Assembly: GCF_002915175.1 (NCBI RefSeq)
Contig: NZ_NXEJ01000001.1
Location: forward strand, 142,143-206,142
DNA from: Agrobacterium rosae
Lineage (GTDB): Bacteria; Pseudomonadota; Alphaproteobacteria; Rhizobiales; Rhizobiaceae
Length of the DNA: 64,000 nucleotides
Direction: 5' to 3'
Part shown: positions 1 through 8,577 of the stretch, piece after piece
How the letters are laid out: every line of letters starts with the position of its first letter
How positions within the stretch are numbered: the stretch's first letter is position 1
Position numbers and translations under genes: made by a program
The notes under the pieces: generated by a model
Told to the model about the DNA's origin: nothing
Database searches by the model: none
Seen by the model: only the letters and a program-made list of their open reading frames with translations

Positions 1-789
1 GTTACGACACTGATGCGACCATCTGTTCTGTCTGTGGATGCGGGGTACGGATATGCTTACCCGGCTATTGATGTCGCCGTGGAACGGCTTCCCGCCATTG
101 CGCGTGAGCAGGGCATCGCTTTGGGCGTGATTGGCCGATCGCACCACGCCGGTGTCATGGCGCTGACGGTGGAACGCTTCGCTGAACAGGGGCTCGTCGC
201 TTTCATGGTTGCCAACGCGCCCGCGTCGATGGCTCCTTGGGGTGGCATCAAGCCACTTTATGGAACGAACCCCATCGCTTTCGCCGCGCCGGTGGATGGC
301 GCAGATCCGCTGGTCATCGATCTGGCGCTCTCCAAGGTCGCACGCGGAAAGATCATGGCAGCGCGCCAGAAAGGTGAAGCTATTCCCGATGGCTGGGCGC
401 TGGATGCCAGTGGACAACCGACGACGAACCCCGACGAAGCAATCAACGGCACAATGCTGCCAGCTGGAGATGCCAAGGGTGCAGCCCTTGCCCTGATGGT
501 GGAAGTCATGGCGGCGGGCCTGACCGGTGGTAATTTCGGTTTCCAGGCATCGTCCCTGCTGGATGATACGGGCACGGCCCCATCTCTCGGCCATACACTC
601 ATCGTCATCGATCCAGCGATTGCCGGAGATCAGGTTCTTGCCAAGCGTCTTGCCTTGATGGCGGGCGAAATCGAGGGGCAAGAGCACGCGCGCCTCCCTG
701 GACGTCGGAGTCAAGGCATTCGCAAACAGTCACTGGAAAATGGTATTACCATCGATGCCGATATATTGGCGCAGATCGAAGCTCTGTAA
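1..789 (+). CDS. Malate/L-lactate dehydrogenase family oxidoreductase, 5' truncated by window edge
   Basis: The reading frame is open to base 1, and the visible 262 residues begin inside the family's N-terminal region, so roughly 70-80 residues lie outside the window. The family (Ldh_2/YlbC-like) reduces 2-oxo acids with NAD(P)H. Visible signatures are the SHHAGV segment with its catalytic His, the MAPWGG and YGTNPIAFA segments, and the substrate/cofactor region DLALSKVARGKI. The exact substrate (malate, lactate, delta-1-piperideine-2-carboxylate or similar) cannot be told from sequence. Its stop codon abuts the stop of phnN on the other strand with no spacer. Family assignment is firm; specificity is open. 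Confidence 0.88.
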   Translation, partial: VTTLMRPSVLSVDAGYGYAYPAIDVAVERLPAIAREQGIALGVIGRSHHAGVMALTVERFAEQGLVAFMVANAPASMAPWGGIKPLYGTNPIAFAAPVDGADPLVIDLALSKVARGKIMAARQKGEAIPDGWALDASGQPTTNPDEAINGTMLPAGDAKGAALALMVEVMAAGLTGGNFGFQASSLLDDTGTAPSLGHTLIVIDPAIAGDQVLAKRLALMAGEIEGQEHARLPGRRSQGIRKQSLENGITIDADILAQIEAL

Positions 790-1389
790 TTAGCTGTAAC
801 GGCCAAGCTGCTCTTCCAGCAGCTTGGCAAAGGCTGCCCCGGCTATGTCAAGCGGGCCGCTATTGTCGATTGTCGTCACATCGAAATCGCCACAAACATC
901 CAGAGAACTGCGTTGAAGTCGGCGCAGAATATCCTCCCGGCTTTCACGTCCTCGGCTCTCCAATCTTGCCGCCAGAACATCTGGTGTGGCGATGACGTTG
1001 ATGACCTTTAGCGCCGGAAACGCTGCCTTGAAATGGGAAAGAGCCGAGCGCGAGCCATTGGCGATGACAATGTCGCCCAGCTTCAACTTGTCCTGAACCG
1101 AAGCTGGAATGCCATAACTCAGACCATGCGCATCCCACGATACGCAAAACTCTCCCTGGTCGAGACGGCGGGTGAACTCTTCCTGCGTCACGGCTTCATG
1201 GTCCTCACCACCCGCATCACGACTTCTGGTAATGACCCGACGTGCGAAATGAATATTACGCCGCTGGCCCAGCTTTGCTGCGGCAAACGCCATGAGGGTG
1301 TCTTTACCCGCACCACTTGGCCCGACGACGACGATCATCACGCCGGCGCGTTGCGGTAAACCCGAGGTCGAGAGCTCAGCGTCACTCAT
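790..1389 (-). CDS. phnN: Ribose 1,5-bisphosphate phosphokinase PhnN
   Basis: A 199-residue P-loop kinase related to guanylate kinase, with Walker A GPSGAGKDT at residues 23-31. PhnN phosphorylates ribose 1,5-bisphosphate to PRPP, the last step of the C-P lyase route that returns the ribose carrier to nucleotide metabolism. Its ATG overlaps the phnM stop by four bases (ATGA), so the two are probably translationally coupled. The length matches the family. It is the last gene of the phn run here and converges with the dehydrogenase on the plus strand. Confidence 0.92.
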   Translation of the reverse strand: MSDAELSTSGLPQRAGVMIVVVGPSGAGKDTLMAFAAAKLGQRRNIHFARRVITRSRDAGGEDHEAVTQEEFTRRLDQGEFCVSWDAHGLSYGIPASVQDKLKLGDIVIANGSRSALSHFKAAFPALKVINVIATPDVLAARLESRGRESREDILRRLQRSSLDVCGDFDVTTIDNSGPLDIAGAAFAKLLEEQLGRYS

Positions 1390-2522
1390 GCAACACGCCT
1401 GCCCTGACGCCAGACGGAGCGTACGATCGGAACGCCGTTGTCTCGACGGACACGCACGAGGTCCGCTCTCAGGCCAAGGGCGATGCGACCGCGATCATCA
1501 AGACCGACGGTGCGCGCCGGTGTGGCCGTAACCATGGCAAGCGCCTTGGGCAAGGTTATTCCGTCCACTTGGTCGGCCAGCAGGAATGGCGCGTGAAGCA
1601 AGCTGAACGGAACATAGTCCGACGACAGAACGTCGAGAACACCCAGTTGGGCGAGATCACGCGCGGCGATATTGCCGGAATGGGATTTGCCGCGAACGAT
1701 GTTGGGTGCGCCCATCAAAACGCTCATGCCTGCATTGTGGGATGCCTGGGCCGCCTCCACGCTGGTGGGGAATTCCGCCAAGGTTACACCATGTCCGATA
1801 GCCTCTTCGACATGCGCGAGCGTCGCATCATCGTGGCTGGCAACCGTGATACCGTGTTCTGCGCACCGGGCAGACAGAAAATCGCGATGCTTGGCAGAAT
1901 ATTGGGAAGATGCCGCAACACGCCGATCGACAAAAGCCTGGAAAGCCTCATCACTCAAGCCACGCTTCTTCTGGTAAAAAACGATGTATTGATCCATCGT
2001 CTGAAACTGTCGCTGACCCGGAGAATGATCCATCAGCGAGATCAGCCTGACATTCGGATCATTTTCGAAACCCTCGAAATGCTCCAGCACATCCGAAGCA
2101 GCAACCTCGCACCGCAGGTGTAGAAGGTGATCGGCGCGCAGGCGGTTTTCGTTCTGCGCCTGCTCGATAGCATCCGCCATGCCGCGCATTTCGCCTTTGG
2201 CGAAGCCGCCATCCTCGTCTGAGCCGAGGCGAAGGCAATCAAACACCGTAGTGATGCCTGATGATGCAATCTGCGCATCGTGAGCCTGAATGGCAGCGAC
2301 CTTGTCCCAAGTCACACCGGGGCGTGGTGAGTAATGCTGCTCCAGATGATCAGTGTGGAGTTCCACGAGGCCGGGGATCAGATAATCTCCCTCGCAATCC
2401 TCACCTATGCGAGATGCGCCTTCGCTGATATCCGCGATCAGGCGGTCTCGAACAAGAACGGAGCCTTCAAGGATATCGTTTTCAAGAACGATACGGGCGT
2501 TGGAAAAAACATGTTCGGTCAT
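1386..2522 (-). CDS. phnM: Alpha-D-ribose 1-methylphosphonate 5-triphosphate diphosphatase PhnM
   Basis: A 378-residue amidohydrolase-superfamily protein. The metal-binding start of the barrel is seen as HTDHLEQH near residue 57, and a later SHDDAT segment supplies further ligands. In the C-P lyase pathway PhnM removes pyrophosphate from ribose 1-phosphonate 5-triphosphate before C-P bond cleavage. It lies 13 bases after the DUF1045 gene and overlaps phnN, giving the operon DUF1045-phnM-phnN. The core lyase genes phnGHIJK are not in this window, so they must lie elsewhere if the pathway is complete. Confidence 0.93.
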   Translation of the reverse strand: MTEHVFSNARIVLENDILEGSVLVRDRLIADISEGASRIGEDCEGDYLIPGLVELHTDHLEQHYSPRPGVTWDKVAAIQAHDAQIASSGITTVFDCLRLGSDEDGGFAKGEMRGMADAIEQAQNENRLRADHLLHLRCEVAASDVLEHFEGFENDPNVRLISLMDHSPGQRQFQTMDQYIVFYQKKRGLSDEAFQAFVDRRVAASSQYSAKHRDFLSARCAEHGITVASHDDATLAHVEEAIGHGVTLAEFPTSVEAAQASHNAGMSVLMGAPNIVRGKSHSGNIAARDLAQLGVLDVLSSDYVPFSLLHAPFLLADQVDGITLPKALAMVTATPARTVGLDDRGRIALGLRADLVRVRRDNGVPIVRSVWRQGRRVA

Positions 2523-2535
2523 GCGTGTACTGCTT

Positions 2536-3231
2536 TCATATCGTGTCTCTGCCCGTGGCGGGGGCGGCGGCCGTCAGCGGCAACCATGTGTGGACGGTGA
2601 AGTCTTCGCCACGGTTTTTTTCAATAAACAGGCCAAGACCGGAAACGGCCAGAGGCCTCTGTGTAAACTCAGAAAACTCACGAGTGAGGACGGCGCTCAT
2701 CTCCGCTCTCTCATCTTCAGGCACCGGCCCCGTCAGTGTCATGTGAAAACGAAAATCCTCCATCACATGCGGGTAACCCCACAGAGACAGGTTCTGCCTT
2801 TGGCTCTCCGTCAGGTTCTGCGGCCGTCTCCGGGCGATATCGCTGTCCGACAAGGGGGCTCGAAATGGCTCGAAATAATTGACGACGTCAGCCGCGAAAT
2901 CCTGAAGCGGTTGGTGCAGCGCATCTGGTACCAGCGCGAAGAATGGGCCGAGCGAGCCAATGACGATCTTTGGAATATCAAAGGCACGGCGGCTCTCTGC
3001 GAAAGCGTGGAATGCCGCGAGGAGATCAGCTTCGCTTTGATTTGCTGAAAGCTCGAACGGAGCTTTCAGCGTTGCATGAAACCCGTAACGACGTGGCTCG
3101 GCTGTTATCTCTGCGTAGGTTTGATAGGCGTCGAAGTGAGTGTCGGAAAATGCGTTACGGCCTAACCATCGAGATGCCTTGTCCGTGAGAGCATCATTTT
3201 CGGATGGGGTGAAATAGATGGCGTAGCGCAC
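2536..3231 (-). CDS. DUF1045 phosphonate-metabolism protein, 2H phosphoesterase fold
   Basis: A 231-residue protein starting with GTG. It carries two H-x-T-L motifs, HATL at residue 52 and HMTL at residue 163, the signature of the 2H phosphoesterase superfamily, whose members open 2',3'- or 1,2-cyclic phosphates. The family is repeatedly annotated as a phosphonate operon protein of unknown function. It is the first gene of the operon with phnM and phnN. In the E. coli pathway a cyclic phosphodiesterase (PhnP) acts just before PhnN. No PhnP is seen here, so this protein is a good candidate for that step; this is inference from motif and context. Confidence 0.85.
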   Translation of the reverse strand: MRYAIYFTPSENDALTDKASRWLGRNAFSDTHFDAYQTYAEITAEPRRYGFHATLKAPFELSANQSEADLLAAFHAFAESRRAFDIPKIVIGSLGPFFALVPDALHQPLQDFAADVVNYFEPFRAPLSDSDIARRRPQNLTESQRQNLSLWGYPHVMEDFRFHMTLTGPVPEDERAEMSAVLTREFSEFTQRPLAVSGLGLFIEKNRGEDFTVHTWLPLTAAAPATGRDTI

Positions 3232-3485
3232 GTCGTCGTACTTTCGAAAATCAAAGAGACCGCAGGGGTATTTGAGCTGAATCGCTCGTGGCCTTCAAGC
3301 CGCAACTGCGACTTATGCCTTTCCCATGACGGAATGATGATATGTCGCGGAAAAGCAGTCTAACGATGTCGATTTTTAAGAAGTGGGAGGTTAGCGATGG
3401 CGCGACCCTTCCGGCCCCGATGAAACTTCTTCAAGCATCGTGCGTTGTCTTCACGAGTTTCAAAAGATGCAAGGAGTACAATCTA

Positions 3486-3581
3486 ATGGAAATCGGCATT
3501 TTGATCACGCTATTCTTCACTGTTTTCGCAGCATCGAGCGTATTTTGCGCCTACTGGTTTGGCGAGAAACAGAACTTCTGA
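3486..3581 (+). CDS. Putative 31-residue single-pass membrane peptide
   Basis: An ATG eight bases after a strong Shine-Dalgarno sequence (AAGGAG at about 3472-3477) opens a 31-codon frame. The peptide has one hydrophobic segment (residues 3-23), a short polar tail with WFGEKQNF, and one Cys. A perfect intrinsic terminator follows 40 bases after the stop, so the frame has ribosome site, start, stop and terminator in order. The frame is open upstream to about 3342, but the region before 3486 has no comparable ribosome site. No family is recognised. The terminator may also serve gpmA on the opposite strand. Confidence 0.5.
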   Translation: MEIGILITLFFTVFAASSVFCAYWFGEKQNF

Positions 3582-3620
3582 GGTTAACATCGATTATGTC
3601 TCAGAAACCAATTTCGAAGT

Positions 3621-3654
3621 AAAAAAGCGTCGCAAAAATCTGCGACGCTTTTTT
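3621..3654. terminator. Bidirectional intrinsic terminator
   Basis: A perfect 14-base stem (3621-3634 with 3641-3654) encloses a six-base loop. It is flanked by an A-run on the left and a T-run on the right, so it reads as a Rho-independent terminator on both strands. It separates the small membrane peptide (plus) from gpmA (minus). Confidence 0.9.
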
Positions 3655-3668
3655 TATGTGTACGCGCA

Positions 3669-4304
3669 TCAATGCGCAGCGGACATGTCGCCTAGAACTT
3701 CTTTCGAAATAACGGTTGAATCCGCGTTCAGTTTGTAGACCATCGGCACGCCAGTCGCGAGGTTCAATTTGAGAATCTCTTCCTTGCTGAGCTTGTCCAG
3801 AACCATTACCAGCGAACGCAGCGAGTTGCCGTGGGCCGCGACAAGCACCTTTTCGCCCCGCAGCACACGCGGCAGAATTTCCGTTAGATAGTAGGGCCAA
3901 ACGCGCGCACCGGTATCGCGCAGGCTCTCGCCACCTGGCGGTGGGATGTCATAGGAACGACGCCAAATATGCACCTGTTCTTCGCCCCACTTCTCGCGGG
4001 CATCATCTTTGTTGAGGCCAGATAGTTCGCCGTAATCACGCTCATTCAGAGCTTCATTTCGAATGGTTTCAAGGTCAGGCTGGCCGACATTGTCCAAAAC
4101 CATCTGGCAGGTTCGTTGCGCGCGGATCAACGATGATGTGTAGGCCACGTCGAACTTGATACCGTAATCCGCAAGCGCCTTGCCACCGGCATTGGCTTCT
4201 TCAACACCAAGGTCTGTCAGGTCAGGGTCGCGCCAGCCCGTGAAGAGGTTCTTGAGGTTCCAGTCACTTTGACCGTGACGAACGAGGACGAGGGTTCCGC
4301 TCAT
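3669..4304 (-). CDS. gpmA: 2,3-bisphosphoglycerate-dependent phosphoglycerate mutase
   Basis: A 211-residue histidine phosphatase-fold enzyme of glycolysis/gluconeogenesis that interconverts 3- and 2-phosphoglycerate through a phosphohistidine. The catalytic motif [10 protein letters not shown] puts the phospho-acceptor His at residue 10, and [10 protein letters not shown] supplies the second active-site His. The start at 4304 was chosen because the family begins [11 protein letters not shown] and a GGAGAG ribosome site precedes it; an in-frame extension upstream overlaps dapB and has no family similarity. It lies 22 bases after dapB and is probably the last gene of an operon with dapB and the upstream exporter. 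Confidence 0.95.
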   Translation of the reverse strand: MSGTLVLVRHGQSDWNLKNLFTGWRDPDLTDLGVEEANAGGKALADYGIKFDVAYTSSLIRAQRTCQMVLDNVGQPDLETIRNEALNERDYGELSGLNKDDAREKWGEEQVHIWRRSYDIPPPGGESLRDTGARVWPYYLTEILPRVLRGEKVLVAAHGNSLRSLVMVLDKLSKEEILKLNLATGVPMVYKLNADSTVISKEVLGDMSAAH

Positions 4305-4326
4305 TTCGATAGCTCTCCAGAGTTGG

Positions 4327-5154
4327 TTATTTGTCTTTCGCCAGACCCAGAACGTCCAGCATGGAATAAAGGCCGGGCTTTTGAGCATGTGCCCAGACTG
4401 CCGCGGCAATTGCGCCGCGACCGAAAATCGTGCGGTCGCCAGCATGGTGGGACAGTGTAACCTGCTCACCTTCCGCCGCAAAAATCACGGAATGGTCACC
4501 GACCACGGATCCGCCACGCAGTGTCGCAAAGCCGATGGTACCTGCCTCGCGGGGGCCGGTATGACCGTCGCGAACGCGCACGGATTTTTCAGTCAGATCG
4601 ATGCCACGACCCTGTGCCGCCGCTTCGCCCAAAAGCAGGGCGGTGCCTGAGGGCGCATCCACCTTGTGCTTGTGATGCATCTCGAGGATCTCAATATCCC
4701 AGCCATTCGCATCGAGCGCCTTTGCGGCCTGCTGCGTCAGAACGCTGAGCAAATTGACGCCAAGGCTCATATTGCCTGATCTGACGATACGGGCATGGCG
4801 GGCGGCAGCCTCGAATTTTGTCTCATCGTCAACCGTGCAGCCTGTGGTGCCAATGACATGAACGATCCGTGCCTGTGCGGCAAGACCTGCGAAAACAACG
4901 CTTCCTGCAGGGGATGTGAAATCGATGACGCCCTCAGCATGAACAAAGGCATCCATCGCATCGCCGGTTACCGCAATGCCGAGAGGTCCAAGGCCAGAAA
5001 TTTCGCCAGCGTCACGGCCGATAAACGGTGAGCCTTCACGTTCCACCGCAGCATGAAGCTGTACGCCTGGCGTTTGATGGATAAGGCGAATCAATGTCTG
5101 CCCCATACGCCCGGCGGCACCCACCACCACCAGCTTCATACCATCAACGCTCAT
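4327..5154 (-). CDS. dapB: 4-hydroxy-tetrahydrodipicolinate reductase
   Basis: A 275-residue enzyme of the diaminopimelate/lysine pathway, making tetrahydrodipicolinate with NAD(P)H. The nucleotide-binding motif GAAGRMGQ is at residues 12-19, and the family signature [15 protein letters not shown] holds the catalytic His and Lys. Length is normal for DapB. An AAGGAT-like ribosome site precedes the ATG at 5154. The gene sits 24 bases after the ABC exporter and 22 bases before gpmA, so the three are likely cotranscribed although functionally unrelated. Confidence 0.96.
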   Translation of the reverse strand: MSVDGMKLVVVGAAGRMGQTLIRLIHQTPGVQLHAAVEREGSPFIGRDAGEISGLGPLGIAVTGDAMDAFVHAEGVIDFTSPAGSVVFAGLAAQARIVHVIGTTGCTVDDETKFEAAARHARIVRSGNMSLGVNLLSVLTQQAAKALDANGWDIEILEMHHKHKVDAPSGTALLLGEAAAQGRGIDLTEKSVRVRDGHTGPREAGTIGFATLRGGSVVGDHSVIFAAEGEQVTLSHHAGDRTIFGRGAIAAAVWAHAQKPGLYSMLDVLGLAKDK

Positions 5155-5178
5155 GCCACCCTACCTATCCTTTGTGGA

Positions 5179-6963
5179 TTAAAGACCGCGAACGCCAGTC
5201 GCCTGAAGATTGTTGAGACGAGCGTAAAGACCATCTTCCTGACGCGCAAGCGTCTCGTGTACACCCTCTTCCACAACCAGACCGTCATTCATGACGATGA
5301 TTTTGTCCGCCTTGACCACGGTCGACAGGCGGTGCGCAATGACAATAACCGTGCGCCCGTTCATGGCGGTATCAAGGGCCTTCTGAACAACGGCTTCCGA
5401 TTCCGTGTCGAGCGCGGAGGTGGCTTCGTCAAGCAGCAGAATGGGTGCGTTGCGCACCAGTGCGCGCGCAATCGACAGGCGCTGGCGTTGGCCGCCGGAG
5501 AGCGTCATGCCGTTTTCACCAACCGGTGTCTCGTACCCCTGCGGCTGCGCGATAATGAAGTCATGCGCGAACGCCAGTCTCGCGGCTTCTTCAATTTCCT
5601 CATCGGTCGCTTCAGGACGACCGTAGCGAATATTGTCGCGGATCGTGCCTTCAAAAAGGTAGGGCTGCTGCGAGACATAAGCGAGGTTCTGGCGCACAGA
5701 CATCGTCGTTACATCAGCGATGTTTTGACCATCTATCAATATCGCGCCGCCATTTGGATCGTAAAAACGCGGAATGAGATTGATGATCGTCGACTTGCCG
5801 GCACCAGACGGACCAACAAGCGCGGTGGTTTTTCCACCTTCGGCAATAAAGCTGACGCCCTTTAGAATTTGACCGCCGTCCTTGTAAGAAAACACGACGT
5901 CACGCAACTCAACGGTCGCGTTTGCTATCGTCAGCGGCTGCGCGTCTGCTTTCTGGCGCTGTACCGGTTCCATGTCGAGGATGTCGTAGATCATCTGGGC
6001 GTTGACGACTGCGCGCTCCAGCGAAATCTGCACGCGCGCAAGCCGGCGTGCAGGGTCATAGGCTAGGAGGAGAGCCGTGACGAAAGCAAAGAATGCACCT
6101 GGTGGCACATTGTCATAGATGGCCCGGTAGGCAGCGTAGGCAAGAACGCCAGATACGGCGAGGCCTGCGATGGTTTCCGTCAATGGCGCACTTTTTTCGG
6201 TCAGTCGGGCAATACGATTTGCACGCCACTCGGCGGAATCAATGACCCTGTCGACGCGGTTTTCCAGCTGCCTTTCCATGGTGAAGGCTTTGACGATGGC
6301 TATGCCTTGCAGCGTCTCTTGCATTGCGCCGAGCACGCGACTGTTGAGGATGACGGCGTCGCGCGTGGCAGTACGCAGACGCTTGGAGATATAGCGCAGA
6401 CCCAAGACCAAAGGCGGCACGATAAAGACGATGACGATCGAAAGAACGGGATCTTTTATGATCATCACGGCAACCAGCGCGATGAATGTCAGGAGATCGC
6501 GGGCAACCGTTGTGACAGTCAGGTTCATGACATCACGAATACCGCCAATATTCTGGCTGACCTGTGCAGCAAGGTGAGCGGAACGGGACTCGCTGAGATA
6601 TCCCACCGACAACGTCATGAGATGGGAGAACAATCGCTTCTGATATCGCGCGACAATATTATTGCCGATTTTAGACAGCGCCACCGACTGCCCGTAAGTT
6701 GCCAGACCACGGATAAAAAATGCTGCGAAGATAGACGCGCAAATGATCCACACGAGATCTGCCCGCCTGTTGACGAAGGCCTCGTTGATGATGGAGTCCA
6801 TGATCCAGGCCGTAAAGGCCGTCGTACCGGCAACGGTCAGCAGGCAGAAAATTGCAAAAGCATAGCCCGAAATATGATCGCGGGCGTTTTCTGCAAAAAT
6901 ACGCTTCAGGACTGACGTAATTGTATCGGTATCCACAGCATGCCGTTTTTTGGCGGTCTTCAC
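5179..6963 (-). CDS. ABC exporter, fused permease/ATPase (MsbA/lipid-multidrug type)
   Basis: A 594-residue half-transporter with about six transmembrane helices in residues 30-320 and a C-terminal ATPase. Walker A is GPSGAGKS, the ABC signature LSGGQRQR, Walker B ILLLDEATSALD, and the H-loop His is in VIAHRLST. Such proteins dimerise and export lipids, glycans or drugs across the inner membrane; the substrate cannot be read from sequence. The best start in frame is a GTG at 6963, with GGATGAAAC just before it. It is the first gene of the probable exporter-dapB-gpmA operon. Confidence 0.9.
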   Translation of the reverse strand: MKTAKKRHAVDTDTITSVLKRIFAENARDHISGYAFAIFCLLTVAGTTAFTAWIMDSIINEAFVNRRADLVWIICASIFAAFFIRGLATYGQSVALSKIGNNIVARYQKRLFSHLMTLSVGYLSESRSAHLAAQVSQNIGGIRDVMNLTVTTVARDLLTFIALVAVMIIKDPVLSIVIVFIVPPLVLGLRYISKRLRTATRDAVILNSRVLGAMQETLQGIAIVKAFTMERQLENRVDRVIDSAEWRANRIARLTEKSAPLTETIAGLAVSGVLAYAAYRAIYDNVPPGAFFAFVTALLLAYDPARRLARVQISLERAVVNAQMIYDILDMEPVQRQKADAQPLTIANATVELRDVVFSYKDGGQILKGVSFIAEGGKTTALVGPSGAGKSTIINLIPRFYDPNGGAILIDGQNIADVTTMSVRQNLAYVSQQPYLFEGTIRDNIRYGRPEATDEEIEEAARLAFAHDFIIAQPQGYETPVGENGMTLSGGQRQRLSIARALVRNAPILLLDEATSALDTESEAVVQKALDTAMNGRTVIVIAHRLSTVVKADKIIVMNDGLVVEEGVHETLARQEDGLYARLNNLQATGVRGL

Positions 6964-7060
6964 GTTTCATCCACCTTGTGCGGTTTGGAGCAGGCAGGCT
7001 GCCCATTCAACCGGCGTCTATATCCACTTGGTCCTGTTTTGGCCAGTCCCGACTTGGTGC

Positions 7061-8071
7061 CTACCCTTGCCAGCGCCTGCCATCCAGCGTCAGGCCGAAG
7101 TCGCCGGGTGTTCGGGCGTAGGTGGAAAGGCCAGCAAGCGCGGCCTGTGGATGCGTCACGACATGGGTTGGAATGCTGCGCATCAGCGCGCTGTGTGGTG
7201 CCTTGTCTTCGAAGGCCGCGCGAAATTCCGGCAATTTTAGTGCCGGGATGATTTTCTGCGAGATGCCGCCGGCAAGATAAACCCCGCCACGCGCCATGAA
7301 AATCAATGCCAGATCGCCCGCGAGCCGACCGAGATAGCTGCTGAACAAGGAAAGCGTCTCTTTTGCCTGCGGGTTTTCTCCGCTCAAACCCGTGGCCGTG
7401 ACGTCTGCAGGGTCAGAAAAGACGGGCGTTATGCCATCGGCTGCACAAATGGCGCGGTAAAGATTGACCAGCCCGCGTCCGCATAAAATCTGCTCGCCTG
7501 CGATACGGCCTTCAATGGTGTCGAGATGTGGAAACACCTGATAGTCGCGTGCACTGCGCGGACCGATATCGATATGACCACCTTCGCCGGGTACCGGAAA
7601 CCACATATTGCGGGCGTAAACGAGACCAGCGACACCAAGCCCGGTGCCGGGTCCAAGCACGACGCGTGACGCCATCATATCAGGATGGGCAGGGCCGATG
7701 GTTTCTCTGCTGTCGCCACCGAGAGACGCTATGGCGAGAGCCTGCGCTTCGAAATCATTGATAACGATAACGTCTTTAAGACCGAGGTTGACGAGCATCT
7801 CTCTGGGTTTGACAACCCAATGGCAATTGGTCAGCGGTATCTCATCGGTCTCGATCGGACCGGCGACGGCAAGGATCGCTGAGACGGGCAGCAATGCGGT
7901 ATGCTTCAGCACCGCATTTTGAATCGCGTCATCAATAGACGTGTAATCGGCGGTCTTGACGCTCGTCAGTTGGGTGGGCTGGGCGTTCGCATCCGGCAAA
8001 ATGGAGAAGCGCGCATTGGTGCCGCCGATGTCTCCGATGAGAATCGGAAAGGAAAGTGTGTCGTTCTGCAT
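7061..8071 (-). CDS. glk: Glucokinase
   Basis: A 336-residue ASKHA-fold kinase that phosphorylates glucose to glucose 6-phosphate. The phosphate-binding loop [13 protein letters not shown] is at residues 11-23, and the second nucleotide site [12 protein letters not shown] and the glucose-binding PVPGEGGH segment are clear. The ATG at 8071 has a GGAG ribosome site and gives the family N-terminus. A longer frame from a TTG at 8101 overlaps the mgsA stop but lacks such a site. It follows mgsA by 26 bases, a natural pairing because methylglyoxal synthase relieves sugar-phosphate stress. Confidence 0.94.
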   Translation of the reverse strand: MQNDTLSFPILIGDIGGTNARFSILPDANAQPTQLTSVKTADYTSIDDAIQNAVLKHTALLPVSAILAVAGPIETDEIPLTNCHWVVKPREMLVNLGLKDVIVINDFEAQALAIASLGGDSRETIGPAHPDMMASRVVLGPGTGLGVAGLVYARNMWFPVPGEGGHIDIGPRSARDYQVFPHLDTIEGRIAGEQILCGRGLVNLYRAICAADGITPVFSDPADVTATGLSGENPQAKETLSLFSSYLGRLAGDLALIFMARGGVYLAGGISQKIIPALKLPEFRAAFEDKAPHSALMRSIPTHVVTHPQAALAGLSTYARTPGDFGLTLDGRRWQG

Positions 8072-8097
8072 CGCTGCTCCTGGATCGCCGGGATATC

Positions 8098-8481
8098 TCA
8101 ACGTGTTGACTGAAAATCGGTAAGCTGTTCGGCCGTGGCGCGGTTCAAGGCCATGGGAATGTCGTAGACGGTCGCAAGGCGCGTCAGGGCCTTGACATCA
8201 ACGTCGTGCGGTAGGGAAGAGAGTGGGTCGATGAAAAAGATCAGCATATACACGTCGCCCGTCGCAATCATCGCGCCGATCTGCTGATCGCCACCAAGCG
8301 GTCCACTTTTCAGGCGCACGACATTCAATTCTGGACAGGCATCCTGCACGCGGCCACCTGTGGTGCCGGTGGCAACGATTCTGAACTGAGACAGTGCAAC
8401 TTGATGCCGACGGGCGAAATCCGCCATGTCGTCTTTTTTCTGGTCATGCGCGATCAAAGCGATACAGCGTTGCCCGGTCAT
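8098..8481 (-). CDS. mgsA: Methylglyoxal synthase
   Basis: A 127-residue enzyme that converts dihydroxyacetone phosphate to methylglyoxal and phosphate, a bypass used when sugar phosphates accumulate. The family signature is intact: IALIAHD near the N-terminus, ATGTTGG for phosphate binding, and SGPLGGDQQ with the catalytic Asp at residue 65, followed by [18 protein letters not shown]. It is about 20-25 residues shorter than the E. coli enzyme, mainly at both termini, which is usual in this order. It is probably cotranscribed with glk. Confidence 0.93.
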   Translation of the reverse strand: MTGQRCIALIAHDQKKDDMADFARRHQVALSQFRIVATGTTGGRVQDACPELNVVRLKSGPLGGDQQIGAMIATGDVYMLIFFIDPLSSLPHDVDVKALTRLATVYDIPMALNRATAEQLTDFQSTR

Positions 8482-8577
8482 ATGGTCTCTGCGCCCCAGC
8501 CTTGTTCAGATCGCATTGTCTAAATCGATTTGAAGCCTTCTAGCGCAACTTTGCACCATTTGGAAAGCCGGATACGC

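Noticed and set aside
7061..8101. TTG start at 8101 for glucokinase overlapping the mgsA stop
   Set aside because: The ATG at 8071 has a GGAG ribosome site and gives the normal family N-terminus.
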